From positions 43,584,001 through 43,648,000 of the forward strand of contig NC_133167.1 of the NCBI RefSeq assembly GCF_040802235.1: 64,000 nucleotides of DNA, given 5' to 3'. The notes under the pieces are model-generated. The model was not told the origin of the DNA and searched no databases. It saw only the letters and a program-made list of their open reading frames with translations. Each line of letters opens with the position of its first letter. Positions within the stretch are counted from its first letter, which is position 1. Positions 49,301 to 62,400 of this stretch are shown piece after piece. The position numbers were made by a program, and so were the translations under genes. This DNA comes from Manis javanica (lineage: Eukaryota; Chordata; Mammalia; Pholidota; Manidae).

Positions 49301-50160
49301 GGCAAAAACCTCTTGAATATAAACATGAGCAACTTACAGTGAATGCTTCTCCTCGAGCAAGGGAAACAACAGCAAAAATGAACACATAGGACTACATCAA
49401 ACTAAAAAGCTTCTGTATAGTAAAAGACACCATCAACAGAACAAAAAGGCATCCTACAGTATAGGAGAATACATTTGTAAATGACATATTCAACAAGAGG
49501 ATAACATCCAAAATATATAAAGAACTCACACACCTCAACAACCAAAAAGCCGATTAAAAAATGGGCAGACAATATGAACAGACACTTCTCCAAAGAAGAA
49601 ATTCAGATGGTCAACAGGCACATGAAAAGATGCTCCACAGCACTATTAGGGAAATGTAAATAAACACCACAGTGAGATACCACCTCACACCCATTAGGAT
49701 GACCAGCATCGAAAAGACTAAGAACAAAAAATGCTGGTGAGGATGCAAAGGGGAACACTCCTACACTGCTAGTGGGAATGTAAGCTAGTTCAGCCACTGT
49801 GGAAAGCAATATGGAGGTTCCTCAAAAAACTAAAAATAAAAATACCATTTGATCTGACAATTACACTCCTAGGAATTTACCCGAAGAATACAAATTCTCA
49901 GATTCAAAAAGACATATGCACCACTGTTTATTGCAGCACTATTTACAATAGCCAAGATTTGGAAGCAACCTAAGTGTCCATCAGCAGATGAATAGATAAA
50001 GAAGAGGTGATATATATATATACACAATGGAATACTATTCATCCATAAGAAAGAAACAAATCCTACCATTTGCAACAACATGGATGGAGCTAGAGGGTAT
50101 TATGCTCAGTGAAATAAGCCAGGCAGAGAAAGACAAGTACCAAATGATTTCCCTCATTTG
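46330..50160 (+). pseudogene. L1 ORF2 (endonuclease and reverse transcriptase), broken
   Basis: L1 ORF2 protein nicks target DNA and copies RNA into it. The endonuclease start is at about 46360 (STYLSIITLNINGLN), its end near 46900-47050 (FSRIDHIVGHKK and SFSDHKG, the conserved His-containing end). The reverse transcriptase has the palm entry at about 47730 (SGPDGFITEFYQ) and the active-site region at 48400 (LFTDDMTFY, with two Asp kept). Several stops and shifts interrupt it throughout, for example near 46500, 47130 and 47824. C-terminal ORF2 DNA runs into the 3' UTR at about 50160. Not functional. Confidence 0.82.
49093..49144 (+). repeat. 52-bp insert in L1 ORF2 matching 51055-51106
   Basis: GAAGAAGGGGGAAATGG to CATTCCAGAC is 50/52 identical, in the same orientation, to DNA outside the L1 about 2 kb downstream. 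It interrupts the usual L1 wording between "gccatggatatacatgg" and "ggcctcttcaacaactgg". Confidence 0.75.
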
Positions 50161-50240
50161 TGGAGTATAGCAACAAAGAAAAACTGAAGGAACAAAACAG
50201 TAGCAGACTCAGACTCCAAGAAGGGACTAGCAGTTACCAA

Positions 50241-50285
50241 AGGGGAGGGGTGGGGAGAGTGGGTGGGGAGGGAGGGAGAAGGGGA
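50241..50285 (+). repeat. G-rich 3' UTR tract of the L1
   Basis: Run of GGGG and GGG groups (GGGGAGGGGTGGGGAGAG and following) with the potential to form a quadruplex, a usual feature of L1 3' UTRs. Confidence 0.8.
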
Positions 50286-50527
50286 TTGAGGGATATTATG
50301 ATTGGCATACATGGTGTGGGGGGAATAGGGATCATAGGGAAAACAGTGTAGCACAGATAAGGGAAATAGTGACTCTGTGGAATCTTACTACACTGATGGA
50401 CAGTGACTTCAATGGGGTATGGGTGGGGGGGACTCAATAATATGGGTGAATGTAGTAACCATATTGTTTTTCACCTTCATAAGAGTGTATATCAGTAATA
50501 CCTTAGTAAAAATAAATAAATAAATAT

Positions 50528-51054
50528 ACAATCTAGACAAACTGTTTAAATATTTTAATGTGTATAAATGTTTATACATTAAATGTTTTTTCTCCCCTAG
50601 AAGAATAAATACACTATAATTTAAGGTTGAAATACCCTTTCTTCAATGTTAAACATAGAGATAAATTCATCATCAACATCCTCAATATTGTCATAATCAG
50701 CAATCACACGAGCAGCCTAATCCAGTGCATCACTTACATGCTTACTCTGCTTACTATGGTCTGGATTGTTTTTTACATATACTCGCTTTCTTCATCTTCA
50801 CAATAACTCTGTAAGGTGGATACTATTATCTTCTTTGTTTTTACTCTGATTTATAAAGATGTTAAACATCTTTGCCAATGTCAGAGCTAAATTTTGAAAA
50901 TAGATTCATCTTATATATAAAGTAAATAAACTGCAGCTTCGCTAATAAACAATATATGGATCACCCATATTATAATTACTTCTTGTCATAAATAAATCCA
51001 CCTTGCCCTGTTTCTAGGGCATAAAATATTGGTATATTCCTTGCAGAATATTCA
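50528..51054. other. Spacer with a MIR fragment
   Basis: 50760-50900 shows reversed MIR core traces ("tcacaataactctgtaaggt", "ggatactattatcttc"). The rest is unassigned. Confidence 0.5.
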
Positions 51055-51106
51055 GAAGAAGGGGAAAATGGAAATGATTTTGGTAAGATATTAAGACATT
51101 CCAGAC
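51055..51106 (+). repeat. Outside copy of the 52-bp segment
   Basis: Matches 49093-49144 inside the L1 at 50 of 52 positions. Flanks here do not look like L1, so this is the likely source of the insert. Confidence 0.7.
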
Positions 51107-53489
51107 ATTAAGGTACCACTTAATGCACAGGATCTCATTTCAGTTCTTTACAACTCTTAGAGACAAATTTTCCTAAGATGAGTAAGTGTATATACTCCAA
51201 GAATGAAATTCAACACATTCAAAAGCAAGCAACTAATGAGTTCTAAACAGCCTTCCTATGACCTCATAACACCTTTTCAGGTTACCCAGCTCTTTGTGCA
51301 AGATGTCATATTTCTCTCTTCTGTGTGCTATTGGGTCACAGTTTCAAGGTGCTAGAAAGTTGTTCATTTTCTGAAATCCATTCCAATGTGGCTAGTCTCT
51401 GTTTCATATCATTGAAATATCAACTTTATCATATTTTCAGTTGTTTCAATGTTCTACAAAAGCAATTTAAGGCAAAGTGTCAGGAAAAAAATACATTAAA
51501 GTACCTATGCTATTTAATATTTGATGTCAACTAATGATTAAAAATATCCATAAAGATTAATATGAACCACTTACAGTTCTTATAGATTGTTGCCAACTGA
51601 AGTATACTTTCCAAGCAATGAAATCTTATTCTTAGAAAGTTAAATATAGGGTTTCTTCTCGATGTTCTGTTTTAGACATGATGTTGGTTAAAGTTGAGAG
51701 TAGAATGACTAATCACTTTCAAATACAGACTCAGAAAAGTCAGAGATATAGAAATTCATGAACGTCTCTCAACTAAAATATGGTCACACTGCAAAGTGAA
51801 TTGCCAGCACATTTAATTTATGAATATGTTGTAGAGACATTTTTTATAACTCACTAAAAAACTGGGAAAATCTAAATCTCAACCTCATTCATGTTACTGT
51901 GTTTATGAAGATTCTGAAGTAGGAAAGTTGAAGGGCACCATAGGGATCAGAAGCAGCTGTTGGCAGACTTGTGCCTACAGTTGATATGTATTCAAGACTC
52001 TCTTGTTCCAAATTATGGAGATTTTGTAGTATATTGAGAAGCAATTTATATGTACATAATTTCCTATTCTGCATACTCTCAGCTTGCTTAGGTCAAAATG
52101 AAAAAAGTATTATAGTTTGCATATTTCTCATGTACCTATTCACATTTACCCTATTTGGTTATAATATGTGCTATATTATTCTATATATATCTATCAAATT
52201 CTTCTCTTTTATAAAAATATGCTATTGGCATGTTGTACCACGTTTTTGCTTGGTAAGCAGCATGTTTTTACTTTTCTTTCATACTTCCCACCACACACAG
52301 CAGTTTTCATCTTTTCAAATGCATAGAGAAAGTGGTGTTTGTCCTGATCCTTGAAAAATGCCTAGATGTTTTCCAGAAAGACAAAGAAAGAAAGAACATT
52401 TCAGGATGAGGGAAAAAATTATATTTATTCAAGGTATTCATAAAAATAGTATAAATTAATACAAACACAATTGTGCTTCAGGGAGGTATCAGGAATTGTC
52501 AGAAAATTAAGCTGTTATTGAAAACTGTAACACAAGTAAGGTTAGTAACCCTTTAAAAAGCTTGAATTCCTCATGTCAAATGTGAAAGAATACCTTTTCT
52601 CTGTCCCTTTTCTTATAGCATCTGCTTGTAATTTAAACTTGTAGTTACAAGACCTTTCTCTCTCTCTGAAATACATGGAAATATTTTGAAAGCTAAGACT
52701 CTTGCTAGTTTTGCATCCCAGGAATCTTTCTTGGGGTCCTTGGAGCCAATTTTTTGAAATGCTAACATCAAGGGAACATTGTGCCATCTCCCTGTTTCTA
52801 TGTTTCTAGATGTCTGATCACAAGTGGTATCTTCTTGCTTGTCTTGGAGATACAAGATTGCCTTTTTTTTTTTTTTTTTTGGATAGAACAACTAATCTGT
52901 ATGTAATTGATCCTATCTGTCTGGCTATATACAAATGTGAGATTTCTTTCTGTCTTTGCAATCTCTTTAGTAGATGGCCTGTGATACACATTGCAGTTTG
53001 GCTTGTTGTTTATTCAATAATAAGACTACTTTCTTTCTTTTGATATTTGTAGAGAAGATGTGTAGGATGGCAGATTTTACTTTTAATCATTTCTCCAACA
53101 TAAGAAAACCAAAATCTTTGTGTGTCTTGCTCAAAATATTGAAGCTCATTGTCAGAAAAGCCCACTGAAGTTTTGAAGAGAGATTATATGAACAGAGAGG
53201 TGTTTTAGAAATAAATTATAGCAGTAATGTGGATATTAGTTTACCAGGAAATGCTAAAGGCAAATAAATACTTCAAGAAAGATTATAGTTATCTATGCAA
53301 AAGGTTAGACACTATATTAAATTAGTAATTCTGGAGACAGAAATAGCTAGGACAGATTGAGTCTTTGTGGAGGTAGAATTGACAGATTATAATGCAATGA
53401 ACACTGAGGATGCTACAAAGTTAATCATTTATGAAAAAGTATTTCATATTAATTTTTGTAAGAAACATTACATAATAGGCAATTACTTA
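51107..53489. other. Unassigned DNA with a poly(T) tract
   Basis: No gene. A run of about 18 T at 52863-52880 could be the reversed tail of an insertion reading leftward; the sequence beside it (52540-52860) is not recognised. The 127-codon plus-strand stretch at 51971-52354 has hydrophobic runs but no family resemblance. Confidence 0.4.
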
Positions 53490-53690
53490 ATGACTACTAT
53501 TTTCCAGGAACTGTTGCAAGTGTTCATATGTACTAAAATTACTCTCACTGTAATCCTATGAAGTAGATTCTCTTACTACATTAAAAATGAAGATACTGAG
53601 ACAAACTTTTGAGGAAATTTCCAAGGGTTACAAAACAAAGCTGAGGACTCATAGTAAATACTTACTGTAATAAGGATCAGAATAAAATAT
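53490..53690 (-). repeat. MIR SINE
   Basis: Reversed MIR order: "tccaggaactgttgcaagtg", "actctcactgtaatcctatg" and "aaaatgaagatactgagaca". Confidence 0.7.
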
Positions 53691-54539
53691 GTATTATCAA
53701 TAAACTGAACATAAATATATCAATAAAGAATTACATCAGAATATGTATAAACCTGGGATGTTAACAGATATTAAGTCAGTTGAAGAAAAATAACAACAGA
53801 ACCATTAATACAAGAATAGTCTTTCACACAGACTACTTCTTGGAAGACTGATGTATTTATAAATTTTCTAAAGCTAACAAAGAAAGTACTAGATGATAAA
53901 TAAGGTATGGGTGTGCCCACTGGAGCATGAAATATAAACCATTAGTATTCATGAGAGGCAGGCAAGCTAGCAAAGGAAGTGTCCATGTAAAGAATCTCTG
54001 GTGAACTTTTCTTTCACTAGAAAAATACTAGTAAAAACTTCACCAACATTTGAACAGCTATGAACTATGCTGCAGAAACAATAATTAGTGTGCCTGCAAA
54101 TGTGTATGTGAGTGTATACTTGTGTATGCCAATACATATAACTATGTGTGTATGTGTGTGTGTGTGTATGTATTATTCTAAATAAAAGGCATACTACTCC
54201 TAGGCATACTATTGATGAAGATGTAAGTTAAAAATCAAAATCTGATCTCTGCTGTTGACCTCTCTTTATGTCTCCTCCTTGAAATAAGAGCACAAAACCT
54301 ACTGGTTGTTTAGATTTTTATTTAGTGTCATCAGTCAATCTGATATGTCACTAATTAATCTGCTTTGTTGCACCATGATGCCTAAGGGTATTTTTCAAAT
54401 TTAATTTTGTAGCAAAACTGCTTGAAGAAATGTTTCATAAAATCAATACAGCACAGTAATTCCTATATGAGTAAAGGAGATATGGTCCTGAAGATCATTT
54501 TTTTTCTGTCTAGAAATTCTTAACTATAAGGAGGAATAG
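53691..54539. other. Unassigned DNA with (GT)n
   Basis: No gene; interrupted GT repeat at 54145-54171. Confidence 0.45.
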
Positions 54540-54975
54540 TAAATGTCCATCAATAGATGAATGGGTAAATATATATATATACACACTCACATACATACAT
54601 ACATACATACATACATACATACATACATACAATGGAATATTTTTCAGCCATAAAAATGAAATCTTGCCATTTGTGACAAAATAGATGGACTTAGAGGGTG
54701 TTACGCTAAGTAAAGTAAGCCAGACAAGATGAATACAAATAGGTAAAGGAAATTAAAAGATACAATCTTCCACTTATAAAATAAGACATGAGGATGGAAT
54801 GAGAAGCATAGGGAATATAGTCAATAATATTATAATTACTTTGTATGGCGACAGACAGTAACTAACTTATTGTGGTGATCATTTCATAATGTATATAAAT
54901 ATTGAAGCATTATATTGTACACCTGAAACTAGTACAATATATTACAATGCATTATTTCAATTATTCTTCAATTTA
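54540..54975 (+). mobile_element. L1 3' end fragment
   Basis: C-terminal ORF2 wording ("tccatcaatagatgaatggg", "cagccataaaaatgaaatct", "ttagagggtgttacgctaag") runs into a 3' UTR ending in "gtacacctgaaactagtac" and an A-rich tail. Contains (ACAT)n at 54589-54630. Confidence 0.8.
54589..54630. repeat. (ACAT)n microsatellite
   Basis: About ten perfect ACAT units inside the L1 fragment. Confidence 0.95.
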
Positions 54976-56179
54976 AAAAAAGGAATACTTAGGAAAGGCA
55001 TTGAGATGTAGTCTAGGATGTCAACTGAAGAGCATATATACAACATATAAATCATTAAATATGAGCAAAAATCACTGAAAAAAGCAAAATATTCTTATTT
55101 GGAATCTTTGAACAAAGGGAGAAGAAGTCCATATTGAGTTTGTGAAGAAAACATATTGAAGGGAGTATGACACTAGTATCTCAAGTAACTCTAAAAGAAG
55201 CATCAGATTACCCACAGAATTATCTGAGTCTAGAATAATTTTATTGTGTCCTCTTGTTTACAAGTCAAAAACTTACACACTCTTGCACATATTTTAAATT
55301 AACTGAAAAATTGAAAAGGCACCAGTTTCATAATTTGGAATAACAAATACTTCATTAGTTCAAATAATATACACTTCATTAAATGGGCCTTGGGGAGCAT
55401 CAATAAACAATAATATGAAATGAAAGTCAGTCTTCTCTGTTCTTAAAAAGAAAAAAGGAAAACAAAATAACATCACATCTCAAAATGAGAGCAAGAGTCT
55501 CCACTGTTGATGCAAACAGGGTGAAGAAAGGGGAACTTTAGTAAGAATCAGAAACATTTGGATGACTCATTAATAAAAATGATACTGTTTTACATTAATA
55601 TTCATAGGGCTAACCAGAAAATGTTGATGAAATGAGATAACAGTTATTAAAGCTTACACTGCTTTATAGGTATTTTTCAAATATAAAGAAATCAGATGGA
55701 CCAAATCACCTGGAAAACCATCTGTTGAAACTCCTACAATACTAGCTAAAATATAACAAATTATACCAGCAAGATACAAAGTGGTATACCTAGATTCCAG
55801 AAACAAAAAATCATTAACATAGTAGAAAGTGAAATTCTAACTGCCCTAGTGATGTGTTTGTGTTTTAGGTAGATGTCCTGCTTGGTAGACCTTGAGCTTT
55901 GTTTCATGCCTATCCAGGCACAGGATAAATGTTCTTGGTTCCACTCACGATGATGATTGGGACTGAGGCCCCCATATGAAGAAAGGAACTGTATATACCA
56001 ACAGAGTTCAAGAGATAAGGATACCTCTGGCATGGAAAAAAAAAGGGGATGCTTTGCTATGTATTCATTAGGGTAACCTCATGTTAGATAGATGAAGCTA
56101 GTGAGCTGTAAGGTAGATCTAAGGAATATTTTATACAGAATGGTTAAGATACAAGGAGAGAGAATTTTCAGCTTTTAGT
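54976..56179. other. Unassigned DNA
   Basis: No gene; the 90-codon minus-strand stretch at 55761-56033 has no recognisable domain. Confidence 0.4.
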
Positions 56180-57890
56180 TCTGCATAAAAGGAGTTTGAA
56201 AGTCTCTACCCCATCCTAAACAACTGAAAAGCTGACCAGGCTGAAAAATCAACAACTCTTCTAGGATCTTAAGAAAATAAGGACATGGCATAAACTGCAG
56301 CCCTCAAGATTGGAAAGACAGTCAGGGGATCATGACTTACTAGAGCAGAGATTCACAAGTGGAACCTGCAACAGGAATTGTGCCAGAGCAGGAAACCAGG
56401 GATTAATTGCTAGAGGCTCCTTGTGAACAACTCTGAGAGTAAAAGCTCCAGTCATAGGGGAGCACCCACAATTTTGAGAGACTCATCTACAAAAGCTCAA
56501 CCAGGTTTTCACAGTAAATACCAGAGCACTCCATTCATAACAAGGCCTACCCTCAGGAGAAACTAGTTAACCAGAGCCTAACAGTATTATAGAGCCTAAA
56601 TGACCTGGGGGAAAGGAAATACCCAACTCCAGTCAGCTCTAGCCTTCCATGTAAGAGAAGAGAAATTCCAGCACATGCTAGGCATCCTGTCCCACGTAAG
56701 GGAAGAGAAAAAAACAAACGAAACTGGAAGCATTTATGATGCTCACAGCTCAAAAGCACAGGATCACCAACAGACTAAGATCTAATCATAGGACTATAGA
56801 ATGCATCCCTTACCCCAACATCTTACTAATACATTCTAACGCCTATTTATAGCAGTTTCTTTCACCTGATTATTTACAGCCAGCAATAAAAAAATTACAA
56901 GGCACATGTGGGGAAAATGAAAATTCCTATGGGCAGGATCCTCACCTGAGCCTAAACTTCTTGATGTAACTGGCCTGCTGCTAGGCTACTGCTTCCACAC
57001 CTGCAGGCAATAAGCTATTATTGACTGAGTCACTGTACAAGAGCTCTGCGCAGAGGTAGATACGGAGGTGGATTACAGATGCAGACATGATTCTAGTGCT
57101 TGACCTACTGCCATGAGAATAAAACTGGGTACAAACTCTTTTACCCCAAGAACATTCCATTGTTATTTCTTGGTCTCACTGAATCCATAGTGGACTTGCC
57201 AGGGTATGAAACCCTCAGGCAAGACAGCATACAAAAAGGCAAAAAACTCAATTTGAAGAGAGACAGCAACCATCTGAACCACATATAATGAAGATGTTGG
57301 AATTATCCAACCAAGGATTAAAACAATTATGTTTAATAGTCTAAGGACTCTATGGGTAAAATAGATACCATGCAAGAATATATGGGTAATGTCAGAAGAG
57401 ATATGGAAATTTTAATAAAAAATTAAAAAAGAAATGCTAGAGATCAAAAACACTATAACAGAAAACAATGCCTTTGATAGTTTTATTAGTATATTGGACA
57501 CAGCTGAGGAAAAAAATCACTGGGATTAAAGGCATCACAATAAAAATCTCTAAAACTGAAAAGCAAAGAGAACAAAGACTGGAAAAAGAAAAACAAAATA
57601 TCCAAGACTTGGGACAGTTAAAAAACATGTAATATATGTATAATGGAAATACCAGAAAGAGAAGAAAGTGTGAAAGGAATAGAAGCAACATTTGAAACAG
57701 TAATGGCTAAAAATTTTCCCAAATGAAACTCAGACACCAAACCACATACCCAAGATGCTCAGAAAATACCAAGATGGATAAATGCCTAAGGAACTACACC
57801 AAGGCATATTTCTAAACAATGGGAAATCAAAGATGAAGAAAACACCTGACAGAAGCAAGAGGAAAACTCTGATACTGTGACTCCCACCCT
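56180..57890 (+). mobile_element. Old L1 5' UTR and ORF1 fragment
   Basis: 56180-57250 reads like an L1 5' UTR and 57280-57890 like ORF1 ("atgctagagatcaaaaacac", "actgaaaagcaaagagaaca", "ggaaataccagaaagagaag"). Many stops; truncated before ORF2. A different, older subfamily from the L1 at 44272. Confidence 0.7.
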
Positions 57891-58470
57891 TTGTAATATA
57901 ATTAAGTTGATATCATAGCCTGTATTTTTTAAAAAGGCAGTTTTAACAATACTTATAGGATTATACACATATACCTATAATTATATATCTACAAATATAT
58001 ATGCATATATACATATATGTACTGTAATAAGAATATTATCTTGCTCTATTACTGCTTTAAGTTTATACCTAGACATATATATTTTTAAAAATGAACATTC
58101 TTTAGGTGTGATTATATGTACTGATAACACCCATAGAATAAAAAATCATGCAAGTTTAATAGGAAAAGTATATAGTAAATTCATATTAATTCATGATTAC
58201 TTATTTATTCTGACATTTGAAAAAATGTTTCTTAATTATTGACACAAAAAAGTATATTAGCTCCCTTGTATTTCTTGATAAATTCTTCATGTAGCCAAGA
58301 AATTTCTTGCTTCAAAATGAAACTAATATTCTGGTACAATCACTATACTTAATTTTAACATAATTATCCTTAGATAATTATAGTTAATTCTAGGCAATTG
58401 CCTAGAGCCAATTCATAATAAAAAAAAGTGATCCATACTTGATAATGTTAACTTGCTCTACACTTCATAG
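57891..58470. other. Unassigned AT-rich DNA before the second provirus
   Basis: TA-rich DNA at 57960-58020; nothing supported. The last bases, CATAG, would include the 4-base duplication of the provirus, but its right end is outside the window. Confidence 0.4.
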
Positions 58471-58962
58471 TGTAGGATCTGAAGAATCAAAAGTTAGCAT
58501 AAGTACAGCCATCTTAAGGCCTAAATACCACCCCCTAACCCAAAAGAAGGAAAATCATTAGAATCTTGAAAAACAAGTTAGTTAGCCTGTGTCAATTGTA
58601 GTGACCTTTAGTTAACTAACCGTAAATCAGTTAATCATACACGCCTAGCTTATCTTTCTAGAACCACCCTAGACATTCCGTAGGTGATCTCATCTAACCA
58701 GACCCCAGGATGTGGCGCCAGCAAAAGATTTATGAGCCTATAGAAAAAACCCTGTATTGTGATTATAGAAAATTCTACCCCTTTTGAAAATGCTATAAAA
58801 CCTTCTGCCTTAGTGTGCTCGGGGTCCTCGTTGAGACCTGCTGCGACAGGCTGACTTGGACCCCAACTAGTTGGCTTCCGAATAAATTCCTCTTGCTTGT
58901 TGCATCAAGAAACGTCTTTGGTGAGTGATTTGGGGCGGCGCCTTCCTCAGGGGAATCCAACA
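58471..58962 (+). repeat. 5' LTR of the gamma-like provirus
   Basis: 492 bases, TG...CA. A TATA box (TATAAAA) lies at 58794-58800 and AATAAA at 58881-58886, so R starts near 58825 and U5 follows. It would drive the provirus. The first 181 bases equal those at 63820-64000. Confidence 0.93.
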
Positions 58963-58964
58963 TT

Positions 58965-58982
58965 TGGGGGCTCGTCCGGGAT
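58965..58982 (+). promoter_or_regulatory. Primer binding site, tRNA-Pro
   Basis: TGGGGGCTCGTCCGGGAT, an exact complement of the 3' end of mammalian tRNA-Pro, two bases after the LTR. Usual for gammaretroviruses. Confidence 0.95.
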
Positions 58983-59440
58983 CATGCGCTCACCCCGCTT
59001 CACTCCCAAAGTCGCTCTTGGAGGAAGAGGTAAGATTAGTGGCGCCTTGGTTTGTCTGTGTTCTGTTTTCTGTTTTTCAGTGAGACCGGTCAGAATTCTG
59101 AAAGGGGGTACCCACTGTCTGGCAGCTGTCCCGATCCCGTAAAGGGGTCGAGACTGCGGTCGGTAGACGTACTAGGAGCACCGCAGGCTGCAACCCTGGG
59201 GGACGCCTCAGGGAGGTTGGGAGGCCAGGGACGCCTGGTAGCCTCCCGTCTGTTTTTCCGGCAAGGTGAATCTGATGAGATAGGGTTGATTTTCAGGTGC
59301 CAGGAATATCAACCCTCTGATTCCTTTCGGTTTCTGTTTGAAAATCTGAGAAAAAACAAAAAGCGGCCGCTGTGTGTCTAATCTGTGTGTGTCTCTGTTT
59401 TTTGTGTCTTTCATGTGCCTAATAATTGTTATACTGACAA
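58983..59440 (+). promoter_or_regulatory. Leader with a probable splice donor
   Basis: GC-richer DNA typical of a gamma-type leader, where packaging signals lie. A good donor site AGAG|GTAAGA has its GT at 59030-59031. No gag start or gag frame follows. Confidence 0.7.
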
Positions 59441-62400
59441 GGGGACAGACTCAGACAACCCCCTAAGTGTGTAAATGAATATATCTTTCTACCTCCGGAT
59501 AGTATTAATGAAATTGATTTAAAGACAAGCGCTTGTGAAAATTGAGTGTTCTAAAACTTCCAGAAAACCTGGTAAAAAAGTGTTAAGCATTAATGCTAAT
59601 TTGAGTTTGCCTGAGGCGGGCATGTCCTGGTAGTTGTCAGCTGCCTGAGTTTACCTAGAGTCATTTGAGTCATGTTATCTGCTAAATCTTTTAAGAATAG
59701 AATGCTTAGAAGCTTGGCTTTGTCTAGTGTTCAGTGGGGGTCTTGTGAGTAGGCTAGCATAGTTGTTGCAGGTAGGTGAACTGGATAAGTGTGGCAAGTG
59801 AACACCTTTTAAATTGTGTGTTGCAGTGTGTATGCCTACCTGCAGCCTGAGAATCTTTGTAGTAACTTAAAGCCTTAGAGTTTTGTTAAGTTGAGAAGAT
59901 GTGCTCTGTGTTTGCTGGGAGATTGTGCTGTGAAGCTCATGGTTGCAGAAATTGTAGAATGTGTTCGTGAGTTTGTTGGTCTAGAAAATGTTAGTTTGAC
60001 AGTTTGCAGTGTCCTGCTTCTCAGTGTTCACTAGAAGTTAAAGTTTCTAATGGTTTTAAGTTCTAATTAAAACCACTTAAAGTAATAAAGAAAAACATTT
60101 CTCTATGCTAAAAGATGTATGTTTTAATAAGAAAAAGTATAAAAAATGAAAACTCTTCTGCATGCTAAAGAATGTGTTTTGTGATAAAAGAAAGTAACTT
60201 TGTTCTAAAGTACAGCTATTTATTTAAAGAGAGACAAAGAGAGAAAACAGCGTGGTGCCTTTTGTTGTAGAAGATCTGCTCAGCCTGTTGCTTTGGGGGG
60301 AGGGTTAGGATGTTTAGAGATAAAGTGAGATAAACCCAGTCAAGCCGCAGGCAAGCCCAGGCATAATTCTCACCGGCTTATGTGCTTGGGACCATGGGGC
60401 AAATGAAGAATAAATTACTATATTCTTACAGATATAGTCATGCCTAGTGAAATTAAAGCAAGTGAGTCTTGATATCAAGTGCACAGCAAAATTAAAATCT
60501 CGTTTCCAGTTAAACAGTTTTCTTTAACTGTTAGTCTGCTCTTAATGTTGAAAGATCACAGCAGTTTCTCATGCTTAAAGTCTCAGTGAGTTGCCATGAA
60601 ATCGTAATGTTAAAGGGACTAAAAGCTAAAGTTTGTTAGTTAACAACTGTATAACCTTTATTTGCCTTTGAAATATTTTGTTATTAAAAATGATTGCATG
60701 GCCTGAAAAATTGAATTCCTAAGCAGAATAGTAACAAAGCTTTTTTCAGCTGATTAAATGCACTTAGTTAACAAACCAAAATTTATTAAACTGTAGAATC
60801 TGGACAAGATTATGTTTCTCCCAGAAAAACAGGTTTCACTGTAAAGGTTTAGATAGACGAACGTGTGACCACTTTTGAGAAAAGTTGTAATAGATTTTTG
60901 AGAACCACCAGGTCTTCTTGTTTAATTTATATGCTGTATGTTTAAAAAAAAAAAAAAAACATGGGGGAATCTACTATTAAAGAGTAAAACATTCTTGAAG
61001 CTTTCAGGGAAGACCTGTAAACTTAAGCACTTTCTCTGTTTTTTGTATCTGGTCTTAGACACTTATGCTGAGTTATGTTCTTATTATTTTCACTGTTCGT
61101 AAGCTATTGATTGTAAGCCAAAGGTCATCATTTCTCAGTCCCTAAATGAAAAAGTAAAATGCCTGATCTCTTTCATCTCAAAGCATATTTCTGGTCATAT
61201 CTGAATATCTGTGTGAAAGAAAGAGACATTTAAATTTGAGATTCTGCTTAAACTTTTAAGTTGAATTTGACTATAGCCATATTCATTCTTTGTATGTATC
61301 TCTAACAGGTCTTTTGTATGCCTGGTAATATTATACTCTGCCTTGAGTTTAGACAGTTCTTTCAGCTAAATATGAATTCTTATTGTAGCTTTTTTCCCCT
61401 CCTGAAGATGAAAGCAGAAGAATCTACCATCTGCTACCATTCTCTCAAGAATGCTTAGTAACCTAGAATTAGTTTGACTTTCTGTATGTTGTCTTTAAAA
61501 ATTGACAGCAGCAGTCTCCCCTGCTGCCCCACTTTTTAAGATATCTCGTTTACTGTGCTGAGTATATAGACAATAAATGTGTAATGATAGTTCTAAAAAA
61601 ATTAAATGCAAAAAGGTGCTTTTACCTCTAGTTAACTCTGATATTTTCCAGAGGGCCCCTGGAACATGTCAGAAGAATTTTTTCTCACTAGACAAAGTAT
61701 TTGACTAATTTGGCTTATTTATCTGATATATATATATTTATTTACCAAGAAAGCACTGTCAAAGAGAATGATGCTAAACTTTGTTACTGAATGTTTTGTA
61801 TTACAGAAATATCAGAATTTCCTTATGTCAACTGTTTTACAGTAAGCTCTCATCATATCTTTAACCATTGTCATTTGTAAGTCTTTTGTCATTTATAGTA
61901 TTATCCCTAAACTGGTAAAGAACTAGATTTCAGCAGAACAGGTATTAGTTACATAAGATTACATAAACTAAAGAAAATGATTTTGTGTCTTTTTGTTTCA
62001 AATGTTGCTGGTAAAATGTTTTAACCTTGTTCTCTTAAACTGACAACAGTTTAGTAAATGACTATCTTTATGAGCAGAATTGAAACATCCTTCTCTCTAC
62101 TTGATCCCTCCAGAGTTTAAAAACTTTCAGTGACTGTTTTTGTATTCCATGGCAGTATGTCTATTTGCACGAGTTCAATAAGAATCTGCTTTCCTTGTGA
62201 GAAGACTACTTAAGAACACTGGTTATACTACCAGGGCTTTGACTGGAATGTCGTACCTGAGAGACATGTGTATAAACTCAGATGTGAACAACTTTAAAGA
62301 ACTAAGATTGACTTTATAAAGCCAACAAAACCCCTTGGAAGAACTGGCCTGGTACCTTGCTTACAGAGTTCCCAGCAGCCTTACCAGGTGAGTAAAGAAG

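Larger units (their letters stand above)
44272..50517 (+). mobile_element. Full-length, inactive L1 LINE
   Basis: About 6.2 kb in the order 5' UTR (to 45310), ORF1 (45311-46045), ORF2 (about 46330-50160), G-rich 3' UTR (50241-50285) and an A-rich tail of AAAT units. A possible target duplication AAATAAATAT lies at 44262-44271 and 50518-50527, weak because it resembles the tail. Both ORFs are broken by many stops and shifts, so the element cannot move itself. ORF2 carries a 52-bp insert at 49093-49144 (see findings). The 3' end style is not that of human, mouse or cat L1s. Confidence 0.88.

Noticed and set aside
51971-52354. 127-codon plus-strand frame with hydrophobic runs
   Set aside because: No family resemblance, AT-rich DNA, no context of a gene; could not be supported.
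58897-59414. Frames of 68-109 codons in the gamma-like leader
   Set aside because: They start in the LTR or leader and show no gag features; the leader is normally untranslated.
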